The notes: a model not told the origin generated them from the sequence alone. 64,000 nt of DNA from Candidatus Gastranaerophilales bacterium (GCA_947624325.1 CANQJT010000005.1:62001-126000); one strand, 5' to 3'; shown: positions 52,811 through 63,125, numbered from the stretch's first letter. Translations and numbers: made by a program.

Positions 52811-53904
52811 ACATTAAACCTGAAATGAACTAAATCGCCGTCTTGTATAACGTAATCTTTACCTTCAAGTCTTGTAAGTCCTTTATCTCTTGCTGCGGCA
52901 TAAGAACCTGCTTCCACAAAATCTTTATATGAAGTAACTTCGGCTCTTATAAAGCCTTTTTCAAAATCGGTATGAATTACACCTGCTGCTTTTGGAGCTT
53001 TAGAACCTGCTTTTACAGTCCATGCATGTACTTCTTTCTCACCGGCGGTGATAAATGTCGTTAAATCTAATAATTTGTATACGGATTTAATCATTCTTTC
53101 AATACCTGAACTGGTTACTCCCAGGTCAGACAGATATGCCTTCGCTTCATCTTCTGATAAATCAACAAGTTCTGCCTCTATTTTTGCTGAAATTACAACA
53201 ACATCAGCGCCATGGGTTTTTGCATATTCTCTTACTTTATCGACATAAGCATTTCCGTTAGCCAAATCGTTTTCACTAACATTTGCTGCATATATAACGG
53301 GTTTAATACACATCAGTTGAGAATTTCTTGCAAATTCAAGTTCTTCTTCCTGAAAATGTTCTTCTATGTTTATAAATGAAGCATCAGAAAGTAAATCATT
53401 GAGTTTTGATAAAACTTTATATTCAAGATTAGCCTGTTTATCTCCGCTTTTTACTTGTTTTGTAAGTCTTTCAAGCCTTTTTTCAATTGATGCCATATCA
53501 GCTAAGGCAAGTTCCGTATTTATAGTTTCAATATCATCTATAGGGTTAACTTTTCCTGAAACGTGAATAGTATTTTCATCATCAAAGCATCTTACAACTT
53601 GGATTATTGCATCAACCTCTCTTATGTTGTGAAGGAACTGATTTCCAAGACCTTCACCCTTGCTTGCGCCCTTAACAAGTCCTGCTATATCAACAAATTC
53701 AATTGCGGTGGGTATCACAACATTTGTTTTTACCAAGTCTTTTAATATATATAAACGGTCATCAGGCACATTAACTACACCTACATTAGGTTCAATTGTG
53801 CAGAACGGATAATTTTCGCTCTGTGCATTTTTTGATGAAGTTAAAGCATTAAATAAGGTTGATTTACCTACATTCGGAAGCCCTACAATTCCTGCTCTTA
53901 ACAT
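52807..53904 (-). CDS. ychF: YchF/OLA1 family ATPase
   Basis: 365 residues, full length. GLPNVGKSTLFNAL is the P loop, FVDIAGLVKGASKGEGLGN the switch II region, and the C-terminal TGS domain ends with DGDLVHFRFNV. Members bind ATP rather than GTP and act in ribosome-linked stress responses. Confidence 0.96.
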   Translation of the reverse strand: MLRAGIVGLPNVGKSTLFNALTSSKNAQSENYPFCTIEPNVGVVNVPDDRLYILKDLVKTNVVIPTAIEFVDIAGLVKGASKGEGLGNQFLHNIREVDAIIQVVRCFDDENTIHVSGKVNPIDDIETINTELALADMASIEKRLERLTKQVKSGDKQANLEYKVLSKLNDLLSDASFINIEEHFQEEELEFARNSQLMCIKPVIYAANVSENDLANGNAYVDKVREYAKTHGADVVVISAKIEAELVDLSEDEAKAYLSDLGVTSSGIERMIKSVYKLLDLTTFITAGEKEVHAWTVKAGSKAPKAAGVIHTDFEKGFIRAEVTSYKDFVEAGSYAAARDKGLTRLEGKDYVIQDGDLVHFRFNV

Positions 53905-54016
53905 AATATTTCCCTTTCAATCTTATTTAAGGGTAATATAAAAAAAACGGGTTATCAAGAATTTTGATATTTTCTTACAGGTGTTTATAATTTTTGCTCA
54001 AAAAACGGATAAACCG

Positions 54017-55036
54017 TTATTTTACGTCAGCATCCTTCCAATATGCACAGTTGCCGCCTTCTCCATATACAAATTCTCTCAAAGAATCGGCATTCGGTGT
54101 ATCTTCTTTAAGCGGATATATCCATTCCTCATTCATAAAAGCTTCGCCGGTTGGACTATTCCATCTTGCTCCTTTTATGCCAAATAAAAGTTGTGTTGCT
54201 CCGCCGATATGTATTGCCTGTTTCCCAATTTTCTTTACATGATTAGCTAAAAACATACCGTAGGCACCTGCCCCAATCAACGCAATATCAAAATCAATTT
54301 TGTTGATTTTTTCACACATTGTATCAAGTGCTTCAAACCAGTTTTTATACTGTTTTGTTTCACTGTTTCCTCCAAGTCCCTGTACTGCTTTTAAGGTCTT
54401 CAATTCAAACTCGGGTAAAGTAAGAGGATTTTTAAACAATTTTTCCCTTTTTTGGTATTGGTGCAGAATTGTTTTTTCAAAAGGATGAATTACCAGCACT
54501 TTTTTCCCTTTTAAGAGTCTTGTCCAAGGTGTTTCAATTTTCCATATTTCATTTCCTAAGACACCTGCATTAAGAAGCTTGGCATTTGGAGCATACTTTT
54601 CAATAACATTTTTTTCATATTCGTTTCTAGCTCCCATAATACCTATTGCATCAATATTTTTCGCAATTTCCAGTGTTTCACTGCAAAAACGAATAAGATT
54701 ATAATCATCGTTTGAAAAAAAGCCTGATAGGATTTTCATACTCTTTTTATAGCGATTTGGAAATTGTAAATTTACTTTTTGAATATTTTCTAAATAGTAT
54801 CTAAGTGTAGAAAGCTCTGTTAATCCAAATCTTGTAATAAGGCAGGGACAATTCCCCCCCCCCATTTGTAAAAAGGTTTCAATAATTTTATTACTGTCAT
54901 TTTGGTCATATATAACTCTTGTTCCGAAGTGGTTATAGTTATAAAATTTGTACCTGTATTCCCTTCTTGCCTTTTTCCCCCATATCCATAACCAGCAATA
55001 TTTAAGCTTAAATTCCCTGATAAATTGTGTAAACAT
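54017..55036 (-). CDS. GT-D fold glycosyltransferase (DUF1792-like), with a G10 tract
   Basis: 339 residues from ATG 55036 (AAGGAA upstream); TTG at 55075 is an unlikely start. ITRFGLTELSTLRYYLEN, then the family hallmark IALIGAGAYGMFLANHVKK followed by GKQAIHIGGATQLLFGIKG and RWNSP match GT-D/DUF1792 enzymes, which add sugars (glucose in a studied case) to glycoproteins, capsule or lipopolysaccharide. Ten consecutive G in the coding strand give M58-GGG. Adding or losing a G would shift the frame near residue 58 and abolish the enzyme. Confidence 0.8.
   Translation of the reverse strand: MFTQFIREFKLKYCWLWIWGKKARREYRYKFYNYNHFGTRVIYDQNDSNKIIETFLQMGGGNCPCLITRFGLTELSTLRYYLENIQKVNLQFPNRYKKSMKILSGFFSNDDYNLIRFCSETLEIAKNIDAIGIMGARNEYEKNVIEKYAPNAKLLNAGVLGNEIWKIETPWTRLLKGKKVLVIHPFEKTILHQYQKREKLFKNPLTLPEFELKTLKAVQGLGGNSETKQYKNWFEALDTMCEKINKIDFDIALIGAGAYGMFLANHVKKIGKQAIHIGGATQLLFGIKGARWNSPTGEAFMNEEWIYPLKEDTPNADSLREFVYGEGGNCAYWKDADVK
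54854..54863. repeat. homopolymer of ten C (G10 in the gene): phase-variation tract
   Basis: A run of ten C inside the glycosyltransferase gene. In the rest of this AT-rich window I saw no other G/C homopolymer of that length. Confidence 0.85.
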
Positions 55037-55115
55037 AATAATATATTCCTTTTTACTTTCAGATAATATTAGCAAAAATTAAAAAAGGATGTCAAGTTAT
55101 AATAAATTTTGAAAT

Positions 55116-55904
55116 CTAACCTTTTATTTTTGTATCGCTCAAAATTTTAATTTGAAATTTTGTTCCGGCAGGTAATGACAATTTTTCCCCTTTTGTAAAA
55201 ATTGCAATAATGGGGGATGCTGCAAAATTAACCGTATAAACAACAGTTCCTATTGCAAAAGGAACTATTGATAAAATATTTACGACAGGAACAGGCCACA
55301 TTACCATTGCCACATTATGCATAGCTCCAAATACTTTTTTCCCGGGAGTTAATGACTTTGAAACATTATGCCAATATTTTCTTTTTCCTTTTATATTATT
55401 CAAAAAAACTTTTTTACTGTTTGCCATACTAACTTTTGTATCAATTTTAGACATAACACCGTTTAAATGAATTTCATCAACACAAAGCTCTATAAGACCG
55501 CCGTTCCCCGTCAATTGAGGTCTGTGAGAATCGGTTACTCTGCCTTTAAAAATGGTACCTGAAGGTATTGTATATCCTTCTTTTGTTATAACAGGGTTTG
55601 AAGAACTGAAGGAAATATATGTACCTTTCGGACTCCAATCCGATAATTTATTTCTCAAGATTAAATTTACTTTGCTGCCGTTTTTTAAAGTATATGTTTC
55701 CCCTGTTGCTTTTATTACGGCAGGCAAGGAGGGGACTTCTTCTATATCTGCGGTAGGTATAGACTTGGGTAATTCAGGCAAGTCATTTTCTTCAACATTA
55801 TAATTTTTTCTTATGGAAGCATCAATTGAAGAGTCAAATTCAACCCCTAAAACACACGTATTTGTGAATACTAATAATAAAAATAATACAAAAATCTTTT
55901 TCAT
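55116..55904 (-). CDS. secreted protein of unknown function
   Basis: 262 residues; signal peptide (IFVLFLLLVFTNTCVLG). A beta-rich region (~60-145) reads TLKNGSKVNLILRNKLSDWS, then GTIFKGRVTDSHRPQL and GLIELCVDEIHLNG, like a TrbI/VirB10- or LPS-transport-type barrel but too weak to name. A hydrophobic segment around 200-235 and a strand-rich end (LPAGTKFQIKILSDT) follow. Periplasmic or outer-membrane location is likely. Confidence 0.6.
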   Translation of the reverse strand: MKKIFVLFLLLVFTNTCVLGVEFDSSIDASIRKNYNVEENDLPELPKSIPTADIEEVPSLPAVIKATGETYTLKNGSKVNLILRNKLSDWSPKGTYISFSSSNPVITKEGYTIPSGTIFKGRVTDSHRPQLTGNGGLIELCVDEIHLNGVMSKIDTKVSMANSKKVFLNNIKGKRKYWHNVSKSLTPGKKVFGAMHNVAMVMWPVPVVNILSIVPFAIGTVVYTVNFAASPIIAIFTKGEKLSLPAGTKFQIKILSDTKIKG

Positions 55905-55954
55905 ATTTCTATTTTAATATTAAATATTATTTTTTTACTCAATTAAATGAGTGA

Positions 55955-57715
55955 TTATTTTTCGGGTTCTTCAAATTTTTTAATTTGAGTTTCAAGCCCT
56001 GTCCAAATTTTATCATATTCTTCTTTTACAACATTTTGAATTGAACCTGATTGTTTATATTTTTTATAAAGTTTATCGGCAGAATCCCCGATTAAACCTA
56101 AAATTGCACCGGATATTAATGAAAACATTAAGTTTTTAGCACCCGAAAACATTTTTGTTGTACCGTATACAAATGTAGCGAATGTACCGACTAAAGGTAT
56201 ACAAGTTGTTAAAGTTGTAGAAACCCGTTCTTCTTTACTATCTGCTTTTGAAATCGCATATGCACCTGCGCCTATAGGGAATAAAACTGACATTACATCA
56301 GTCGGTGCAGAGCCTACTTTTAACTCGGCCTGCTTTAAAAAATACTGTCCCATTTCAAGGTCTGTTGCTTTTCTTAATCGCTTTGTTATCTTCTTAGACA
56401 TTTTTGAATATTCTTTAAAATTTTTATCAGAAATAATTTTACAATTATTAAGACCTTTTAATACCGTCATTATTTCTTCTAATGCACCTTTGGAATTTTC
56501 ATTTGCATGTAAAACACTATTGGTTATTTCTTTTACGGTATCTGTAATTATTTTCATTTCATCTGATGAATATTCATTTTTTGATACATTAGAAATTAAA
56601 TCTGTTAGAGTTTTATTTATTTCATTAGATATATTTTGTCTTATTTTAGCCTCATTTTTACCTGAACATTTTCTAAAAATTTCCAGTTTTTGTTTTAATA
56701 ATTTTATTTTTTCCATGGACGTTGCATCATCAGGCTTTATAACATCCAAAAGAGCATTAATATCATTTTTTATGCCATCCGAAATTGTATCTATATTATT
56801 TGTCAGACTTTTTCTTGCTGAAATAATTTGTTTGCTTAAAGTATCTTGAGCTTCTTTTGTTAAATCAGCGGTAGCATATTTTTTATAACTTGATTTTTTG
56901 AAAATTCCTTTATTTTTGAAAAATCTTTGTTCAATTTTCGCCGGCAAATCCTTCAAAAGAGATGAGCGGAATTTATCCCTTTTTATCCTTGCACCCAAAC
57001 TAAAACTTTTATCAAATGTAGTTTCAAGATTTTGAGTTTGATTTTCTAATAATGCAATCCATTCATCAAGAGTTTTTGTAACATTTTTTATTTTTATTTT
57101 TCTTGCTCTTGTTTCCGCATCCAGCATTTTTAAATCGTTAATTTTATATTCTTTTAATATTGAAGAAAAATCTTTAAGCATTATTTCAGCTTTATTATAT
57201 TTTTTGCCTAAAGTTTTATCCACTATTTTTTTAAAAAAGGCGGTTGTTTTTTCACAGAATTTTTTTGTAATTTTATTTGTTTTGCATATTTTATCAAAAA
57301 TCCAATCTTTAATCGGAGTAAAATTTGATGCTGATTCTAAAGTATCAACTGCTTTTTTCGCTCCTTTTTTGCAATAAAACTTAGTTTTTTGAGCATAATT
57401 TTTTGAATTCATTGAGTTTGAAGATTTAATATCCCTTGATAATTTTCTTGCCCAATTTGAAAAATTTCCTCCATGCATACCTTTAGCCAAAATCATACCG
57501 ATAATTCCGGCTGTTAATATTGTTGATGCTACAGTTGAGCCAAATAATAATTTTTTCTTTTTGGATTTATTATTTGATTTATCAATATCATTTATATCCT
57601 TATTTTCTTTAGGATAAGTTGACGGCAAATTATTTTTTACATTTGAATCCTGAAAATTATAACTTGGAAATGTACTAAAAATATTATTATTTATTTTTAC
57701 ATAATTATTATTCAT
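55955..57715 (-). CDS. large helical membrane-associated protein, related module
   Basis: 586 residues. Residues ~56-75 are hydrophobic (FGSTVASTILTAGIIGMILA), then long charged helices. The C-terminal part has GAYAISKADSKEERVSTTLT followed by hydrophobic segments, resembling the DSKED...R...L module repeated in the 920-residue protein at 46989-49751. Together they suggest a lineage-specific family. The stop of the small gene upstream (57720) lies four bases away, in one operon. Confidence 0.65.
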   Translation of the reverse strand: MNNNYVKINNNIFSTFPSYNFQDSNVKNNLPSTYPKENKDINDIDKSNNKSKKKKLLFGSTVASTILTAGIIGMILAKGMHGGNFSNWARKLSRDIKSSNSMNSKNYAQKTKFYCKKGAKKAVDTLESASNFTPIKDWIFDKICKTNKITKKFCEKTTAFFKKIVDKTLGKKYNKAEIMLKDFSSILKEYKINDLKMLDAETRARKIKIKNVTKTLDEWIALLENQTQNLETTFDKSFSLGARIKRDKFRSSLLKDLPAKIEQRFFKNKGIFKKSSYKKYATADLTKEAQDTLSKQIISARKSLTNNIDTISDGIKNDINALLDVIKPDDATSMEKIKLLKQKLEIFRKCSGKNEAKIRQNISNEINKTLTDLISNVSKNEYSSDEMKIITDTVKEITNSVLHANENSKGALEEIMTVLKGLNNCKIISDKNFKEYSKMSKKITKRLRKATDLEMGQYFLKQAELKVGSAPTDVMSVLFPIGAGAYAISKADSKEERVSTTLTTCIPLVGTFATFVYGTTKMFSGAKNLMFSLISGAILGLIGDSADKLYKKYKQSGSIQNVVKEEYDKIWTGLETQIKKFEEPEK

Positions 57716-57719
57716 TTTC

Positions 57720-57983
57720 TTATTTCTTTGTTATTAATTTAGCAAAGAAATCCTTACTTGATTTTATTATTTTAGCAATACCTTTCCTGCTTTTAATTGC
57801 AAACAATCCGGCAATAGTGATTCCGGTTGCAGTTAAAATTGTCTTTTTAAAGGAGTCTTTATCAGAATTACCTTTTTGTTTCGCAATCGGACTATTAGGA
57901 TTAGTATAATGTTGAGTTCTGGAACTCAAATAACCGCTTCCGTATGAAGATTTATAATTGTTGTAAAAGACGGAATTCCACAT
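57720..57983 (-). CDS. small membrane protein, operon partner
   Basis: 87 residues. Polar, Tyr/Ser-rich first 45 residues, then a hydrophobic helix (ILTATGITIAGLFAI) and a basic end (KSRKGIAKIIKSSKDFFAKL). Leads the operon with the 586-residue protein. No family recognised. Confidence 0.6.
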   Translation of the reverse strand: MWNSVFYNNYKSSYGSGYLSSRTQHYTNPNSPIAKQKGNSDKDSFKKTILTATGITIAGLFAIKSRKGIAKIIKSSKDFFAKLITKK

Positions 57984-58167
57984 AATTCACTCCTTATATA
58001 TATAAAAAAAACATTACGAAAAAAATTGCCTGTTTCTTTAATTTTATTTAATTATATTTACAATTATTTTTTTTATATAAACTTTACTCCAAATGCTGTA
58101 TTTTTCGCTAAAAACCTTCCTTTTTTCCGAATTTTATCAGATTATATATATAGAGGAATAAGTTTTA

Positions 58168-59808
58168 ATGTATAAAGAAAAAACTGATTTAAACCTGATG
58201 GCTCAAAATTTTATGGAAGAAGCAAGGCTCTGCCATGAAAAATATCTTATTAAAGGGAACCGTAATGATTTAGATAATGCGGTTGATAACTATATTGATG
58301 CCATTAAATATAATCCGAATATTCCTGAAGCCTACTACAGACTTGCTACTTTATTATGGGATAAAGGTGAAATTAATCTATCATGTGCAATTGAGCAATG
58401 TAAATCTGCAATTAATTTATCACCCCACAATCCTAATGCAAGAATTTATACGGCTTATTTCCTTGAACAAGCTAAAAATTACGAAGAGGCAGAAAAAGAA
58501 TTTAAAGAGGCTATTAAATTAAGCCGTCTTAAATCAGCAAGACCAAGGTTATCATTAGCATCTATGTATATTGATAAAATGCATGATACTAATATAAATC
58601 CAAAAGACCTGTCAATGTCTTTATACTATATTTTATCAGGCAGTTTAAGTATAGCATTTGATTTGCCTTCCGTTAAAATGTTATATAAAAATCTTAAAAA
58701 AAGCACCTCACTACTTTTTTATGACGTACTTGGAAATATATTTGAAAAAACCAAGAATTACTCTATGGCGGTAAAAGCTTATGATCACGCAGCAAATTCA
58801 ACAGGAAGAGAAGAACTATATTATACAAAAATCGGTGATATTAATATAAAAAATGAAGAAATTCAAACAGCAAGAAATTCATATATGAAAGCTCTGGAAG
58901 CAAATCCATATAATAAAGACTTGCTTTTAAAACTCGCAACTCTAACACAAATATATTTTGAAGAAGATATTAATACCTCAATTGACTGCTATTCAAAACT
59001 GCTGGAGCAAGGTGAAGACAGACCGGAAATATATTATGAACTGGGGCATCTTTATTTAAAAAAAGAAGATTTTATAAATTCAATAAATGCATTTAAGCTG
59101 GCTATTGAACGGGATTGTGAAAATCCGTTTTATCATAATGCATTGGCATATGCTCTTGTAAGAGCTGAACAATATGATGATGCTTGTGAACATTATAAAT
59201 TTGCAATTGATAAAAATCCCGACCCCGAATGGACTTCAATAGTTTGTCAAGCATTAGCTTCGCTTTATCATAAAGTCTATGATGATATTGATTCCGCACT
59301 TGATATGCTTAAAACTGCAATAATGCTCGATAGAAATAATGATGAAGCTTTTCAGGAATTAGGTGATATTTATATTGAATGTGAAGATATTGACAGTGCC
59401 ATAAAATCATATTGCGAATCAATAAAAATAAATCCGAAAAATGCCTCTGTATATAATAAATGTGCAATGGCATTATGGCAAAAAGATTATTTAGAGGAAG
59501 CAATAATTGCATATCATAAAGCTATAGGAATAAATCCTGATTATTATAATGCCTATAACAACTTAGGAGTTATATACTTAGACGGGATTTGCAACTTAAA
59601 AGAAGCTAAAAAATTATTTGAAACCGCATTATCAATAAAACCTGATTATGTAATGGCTCATTTTAATTTGGGAAGAGCTTACGAAAAATCAGGTAAAAAA
59701 ATTGAAGCGGCAAAATACTATCAAAAAGCTCTTGAATTAAACGATATTGAAGCCGAAATGGATTCCGAAGAAATTCGTAACAAATTATATTCTTTATTTG
59801 AGGTTTAA
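58168..59808 (+). CDS. large TPR-repeat protein
   Basis: 546 residues made almost entirely of tetratricopeptide repeats, e.g. AYYRLATLLWDKGEINLSCA, EIYYELGHLYLKKEDFINSI, NAYNNLGVIYLDGICNLKEA and MAHFNLGRAYEKSGKKIEAA. No signal peptide, so cytoplasmic. TPR arrays bind partner proteins; the partner is unknown. Confidence 0.9.
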   Translation: MYKEKTDLNLMAQNFMEEARLCHEKYLIKGNRNDLDNAVDNYIDAIKYNPNIPEAYYRLATLLWDKGEINLSCAIEQCKSAINLSPHNPNARIYTAYFLEQAKNYEEAEKEFKEAIKLSRLKSARPRLSLASMYIDKMHDTNINPKDLSMSLYYILSGSLSIAFDLPSVKMLYKNLKKSTSLLFYDVLGNIFEKTKNYSMAVKAYDHAANSTGREELYYTKIGDINIKNEEIQTARNSYMKALEANPYNKDLLLKLATLTQIYFEEDINTSIDCYSKLLEQGEDRPEIYYELGHLYLKKEDFINSINAFKLAIERDCENPFYHNALAYALVRAEQYDDACEHYKFAIDKNPDPEWTSIVCQALASLYHKVYDDIDSALDMLKTAIMLDRNNDEAFQELGDIYIECEDIDSAIKSYCESIKINPKNASVYNKCAMALWQKDYLEEAIIAYHKAIGINPDYYNAYNNLGVIYLDGICNLKEAKKLFETALSIKPDYVMAHFNLGRAYEKSGKKIEAAKYYQKALELNDIEAEMDSEEIRNKLYSLFEV

Positions 59809-59835
59809 TTACTTATACTGAGTAAAATAAAAAAT

Positions 59836-61362
59836 TTACATTAATGTTTGAATATAATAAAATATATCATCACTATATTCGTTATATTTAATTTTTCGCT
59901 TTTTTAGTTCCTGTTTCATAAAATCGATATCAGGCGAAATTGAAAACGAATGAAACCTTCCTGTAAAATAAAAATTGGCTTTATCTGTTTCTTTATTAAG
60001 TATGTCTAAGAAAATATTATTTATTTTATCTTGTTGTTCTATATTTAATATTGGTAAAAATTCAAATTGATATTCTTTATTTATATTAAAGTAATGATTA
60101 TAAAACCTTAAAAGAACATAAGTTTCGGATGAAGTTATAACCATTTCTTCTGATTTATAATTTTCTAAAACAGATTTGGCAAATTTCATTGCATTTATTC
60201 TTACATAACTTCCGTAATAACTATATTTATTATTATCAAAATCATAGTTTAGATTGAATATATTATTAAAATTTAAAAGATAAAATATAAAAACAGCTAT
60301 CAATATTGATTTTACGGTTAGTAATAATTTAACAGGAATTTTCTCAATATTTGTAATGTTAACAGGAACTTCAATCAGCTTAGAAACCGCAAGTATAATC
60401 ATCGGGCATAAATATAAACAATGTCTGTCAAACATTGGATAAACTTTTAAACAAGCTGCCGTAAACATAAGTATTATAATACTTATATACAATAAACCAT
60501 ATTTTTGTTTATCAATAAAAAATGAAATTAAACCTGCCAGAAAAACATATTTTATATAGTATTTATCATCATATATATTAAAAATATATCGGAATAACTT
60601 ATTAATCAATTGTGAAATATCTTGGAATGTAAAATTTAATAATCCGACTTCACTAACTGTATAGTAGTTTAACGCATATTTATATAAATCTAAATCTATT
60701 AAATATAAATATAATAAAGTAAGTATTATACCCAAAAATATCCACAAACATTTAAAATTGAATTTCTTTTCTTCAAAGCTTTTCACTAAAATAATTGAGG
60801 GAATTATAAACATCGAAGTAAATGAAAATAAAACAAGAAAAACAGAAATTAATGTATATAAAACAGTCTTTTTTACCGTTAATTCTTTAAATGTAATATA
60901 TTTATAACTTAAAAGAAGTAATACAGATATTAAAACATCCGAAGAGTAAGGTCTAAACTCGGCGCTATAATGTATCAGCCAATAATTTACAGAGAACAAA
61001 AGCAACCCTGTTAAAATGGCAATTTTATTTTTTAAAGTATTTTTTATTAATACGAAAAATGCGAATAAAGACAATATTCCCGAAATTAATGAAACTATTC
61101 TGAAAGTATAAAATGAGAATCCGAAAAGTTTTAAAATTCCCATATGTAATACCATCCATAAAGGAGGAATTTTACAAAAACAATTAACCGCTTTAAATAA
61201 ATCGGAAAAATTCATTTCATAAAATCTCATTCCGGATAAACACTCATCAAATTCAAACGGGATTGCTTGCAAATATAATTTAATTCTTAAAAATATCCCT
61301 ATTCCCAAAATTAAAATAATTAAAAATTTATAAATATAATTATTTAATTTGCTAATAATCAT
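59836..61362 (-). CDS. GT39-like membrane glycosyltransferase, paralog
   Basis: 508 residues, about ten membrane spans and a ~130-residue soluble end. FEFDECLSGMRFYEMNFSDL is the acidic loop motif, and the order of segments matches 22200-23723 (e.g. FRPYSSDVLISVLLLLSYKY against FKPYSSDVLVCILLLLSFKF). Its start overlaps the sigma factor stop by 11 bases, so expression is tied to that gene. Sugar donor and acceptor unknown. Confidence 0.8.
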   Translation of the reverse strand: MIISKLNNYIYKFLIILILGIGIFLRIKLYLQAIPFEFDECLSGMRFYEMNFSDLFKAVNCFCKIPPLWMVLHMGILKLFGFSFYTFRIVSLISGILSLFAFFVLIKNTLKNKIAILTGLLLFSVNYWLIHYSAEFRPYSSDVLISVLLLLSYKYITFKELTVKKTVLYTLISVFLVLFSFTSMFIIPSIILVKSFEEKKFNFKCLWIFLGIILTLLYLYLIDLDLYKYALNYYTVSEVGLLNFTFQDISQLINKLFRYIFNIYDDKYYIKYVFLAGLISFFIDKQKYGLLYISIIILMFTAACLKVYPMFDRHCLYLCPMIILAVSKLIEVPVNITNIEKIPVKLLLTVKSILIAVFIFYLLNFNNIFNLNYDFDNNKYSYYGSYVRINAMKFAKSVLENYKSEEMVITSSETYVLLRFYNHYFNINKEYQFEFLPILNIEQQDKINNIFLDILNKETDKANFYFTGRFHSFSISPDIDFMKQELKKRKIKYNEYSDDIFYYIQTLM

Positions 61363-62014
61363 AATGTTCTTTTTTATTTAAATATTCTCTTATAACATTT
61401 AAAGAAGATTGAATAATTCTGGTAATTCTGGAAGATGAAAGACCTACTTGTTCTGCTATTTCTTTAACTTGCATATTACGGTAGAACCTGTATTCAATAA
61501 TAATCCTTTCTTTTTGAGGGAGTTTAGCAATTGCTTCCCTAATAACTCTTCCCAATTCGGAAATTTCAGCTTTTTCATCGGGAAGTGCAGAAGGATCTTT
61601 AATAAAATCAAACGGAGAATCATTATCTGATGCAGCGGCAGCTAAACTATCTATTGATAAAATGGTTTCGTAGATAGCTTCACGAACTTTACCCGGAGTA
61701 ATTGAATTTTCCTCATCATTTTCTTCTCCTGAGACATCTTCTTCGTCTTTATCAACATTTGCATGTTTTAATGAATACCATTTATATCTGTTTCTTAATT
61801 CATTTCTTATAGCCCATCTGACAGCAGTAGCAATATACGCATTATTATACCTTGCAAGTTGTTCTTCGGTTTTATCCTTTATCATTACCTGTATGGCAAT
61901 AATACCGATACTTACAAGCTCATCATAATCCACCATATGCGATGGAATTCTTTTATGTTCTACCTTTGCTACCTTTTCGATTATTTCAATATAATCTTGA
62001 ATCTTTGCCTGCAT
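61352..62014 (-). CDS. sigma-70 family factor, sigma-28/FliA-like
   Basis: 220 residues. Region 2 spans ~25-85 (DYDELVSIGIIAIQVM, YIATAVRWAIRNELRNRYKW); an acidic linker follows (DKDEEDVSGEENDEEN); region 4 at the end has AIAKLPQKERIIIEYRFYRN and VKEIAEQVGLSSSRITRIIQ, a clear helix-turn-helix. Region 3 is short or absent. Its neighbour flhB suggests flagellar regulation, but the family call between FliA and other small factors is not secure. Confidence 0.75.
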   Translation of the reverse strand: MQAKIQDYIEIIEKVAKVEHKRIPSHMVDYDELVSIGIIAIQVMIKDKTEEQLARYNNAYIATAVRWAIRNELRNRYKWYSLKHANVDKDEEDVSGEENDEENSITPGKVREAIYETILSIDSLAAAASDNDSPFDFIKDPSALPDEKAEISELGRVIREAIAKLPQKERIIIEYRFYRNMQVKEIAEQVGLSSSRITRIIQSSLNVIREYLNKKEHYDY

Positions 62015-62036
62015 ACTTTTTTTCTGTTATCTTTTC

Positions 62037-63110
62037 TTATATATTACTACCTTTTTGAGTATTTCGCAAATTGTATACAAAAATCAAAATCTCCGCAACA
62101 GCTTTATATAATTCGGGAGGAATAGTAGCATTAATCTCGACCATTCTGAATATAGCTCTGGCTACAGGCGGATTTTCAATAACAGGAATTGAATGCTGTC
62201 TTGCTATTTCAATAATTTTTTTTGCAAACAGTTCAGTACCTTTTGCAAGTAATACGGGAGATTCCATTTGCTGTGCATCATACTTTAATGCGCAAGCGAT
62301 ATGTGTGGGATTAGATACAACAAAGTCCGCATCAGGTACAGCATCCATCATTTTTTGCTGAAGCATCTGCTGTCTTCTTTGTCTTAAAGCAGCTTTTACA
62401 TGAGGATCACCTTCAGAGTTTTTATATTCATCTTTTACTTCTTTAAAAGACATTTTTTGATCCTGTAAAAATTTCCATCTGACCATTCCGTAATCGGCAG
62501 CAGCTATTATTAAAAATGCAATACCTGCTTTTATAACGAAATCTATAATTAAAGATCCGAATTCATTTAATATTGCAAAACTGTTTTCTATTGCAACAAG
62601 CCCTATTATTGTTTCAAGATGCGAATTATAAACCATCCAGCCTATAATTCCCAATATAACTACTTTAACAATATTTTTTACAAGCTCAAACAAAGTTTTA
62701 GGAGACATAATATTTTTAAAATATTTTGAAGGGTTTAATTTATCCAGTTTGGGTTCTAATGGTTTTGTTGTTACCAAAGGTCCTACCTGAATAAAATCCC
62801 CTACAATAGCTATAAAAGCAGCTACTATTAATATAGGGCCTATAATTAACATTGTAGGAACAAGAATTGAAACTGCAAGATGAGTGTAACCTATATCTTC
62901 CAAGTGTTTATCAGGTATCTTATCATATAAATATACAAACAATATTGATATTTGATCCCAAATAAAAGGCGACAATTTTAAAATTACAATAAACATAACA
63001 AGAAGCGCTAAAGCGGTGGAAAAATCTTTAGATTTAACAACCTGTCCTTCTTTTCTTGCTCTTTGAAGCTTTTGCTGGCTGGCTTCAAATTGTTTATTCT
63101 CGTCACCCAT
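62037..63110 (-). CDS. flhB: FlhB, flagellar type III export switch protein
   Basis: 357 residues. The opening QFEASQQKLQRARKEGQVVKSKD is the FlhB/YscU signature, four membrane spans follow, and NPTH (~268, VVSNPTHIACALKYD) is the self-cleavage motif by which the protein changes export specificity. Length and spacing fit FlhB; YscU-type injectisome use cannot be excluded. Other flagellar genes are not in the window. Confidence 0.93.
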   Translation of the reverse strand: MGDENKQFEASQQKLQRARKEGQVVKSKDFSTALALLVMFIVILKLSPFIWDQISILFVYLYDKIPDKHLEDIGYTHLAVSILVPTMLIIGPILIVAAFIAIVGDFIQVGPLVTTKPLEPKLDKLNPSKYFKNIMSPKTLFELVKNIVKVVILGIIGWMVYNSHLETIIGLVAIENSFAILNEFGSLIIDFVIKAGIAFLIIAAADYGMVRWKFLQDQKMSFKEVKDEYKNSEGDPHVKAALRQRRQQMLQQKMMDAVPDADFVVSNPTHIACALKYDAQQMESPVLLAKGTELFAKKIIEIARQHSIPVIENPPVARAIFRMVEINATIPPELYKAVAEILIFVYNLRNTQKGSNI

Positions 63111-63125
63111 TTATTTTAACCGATT

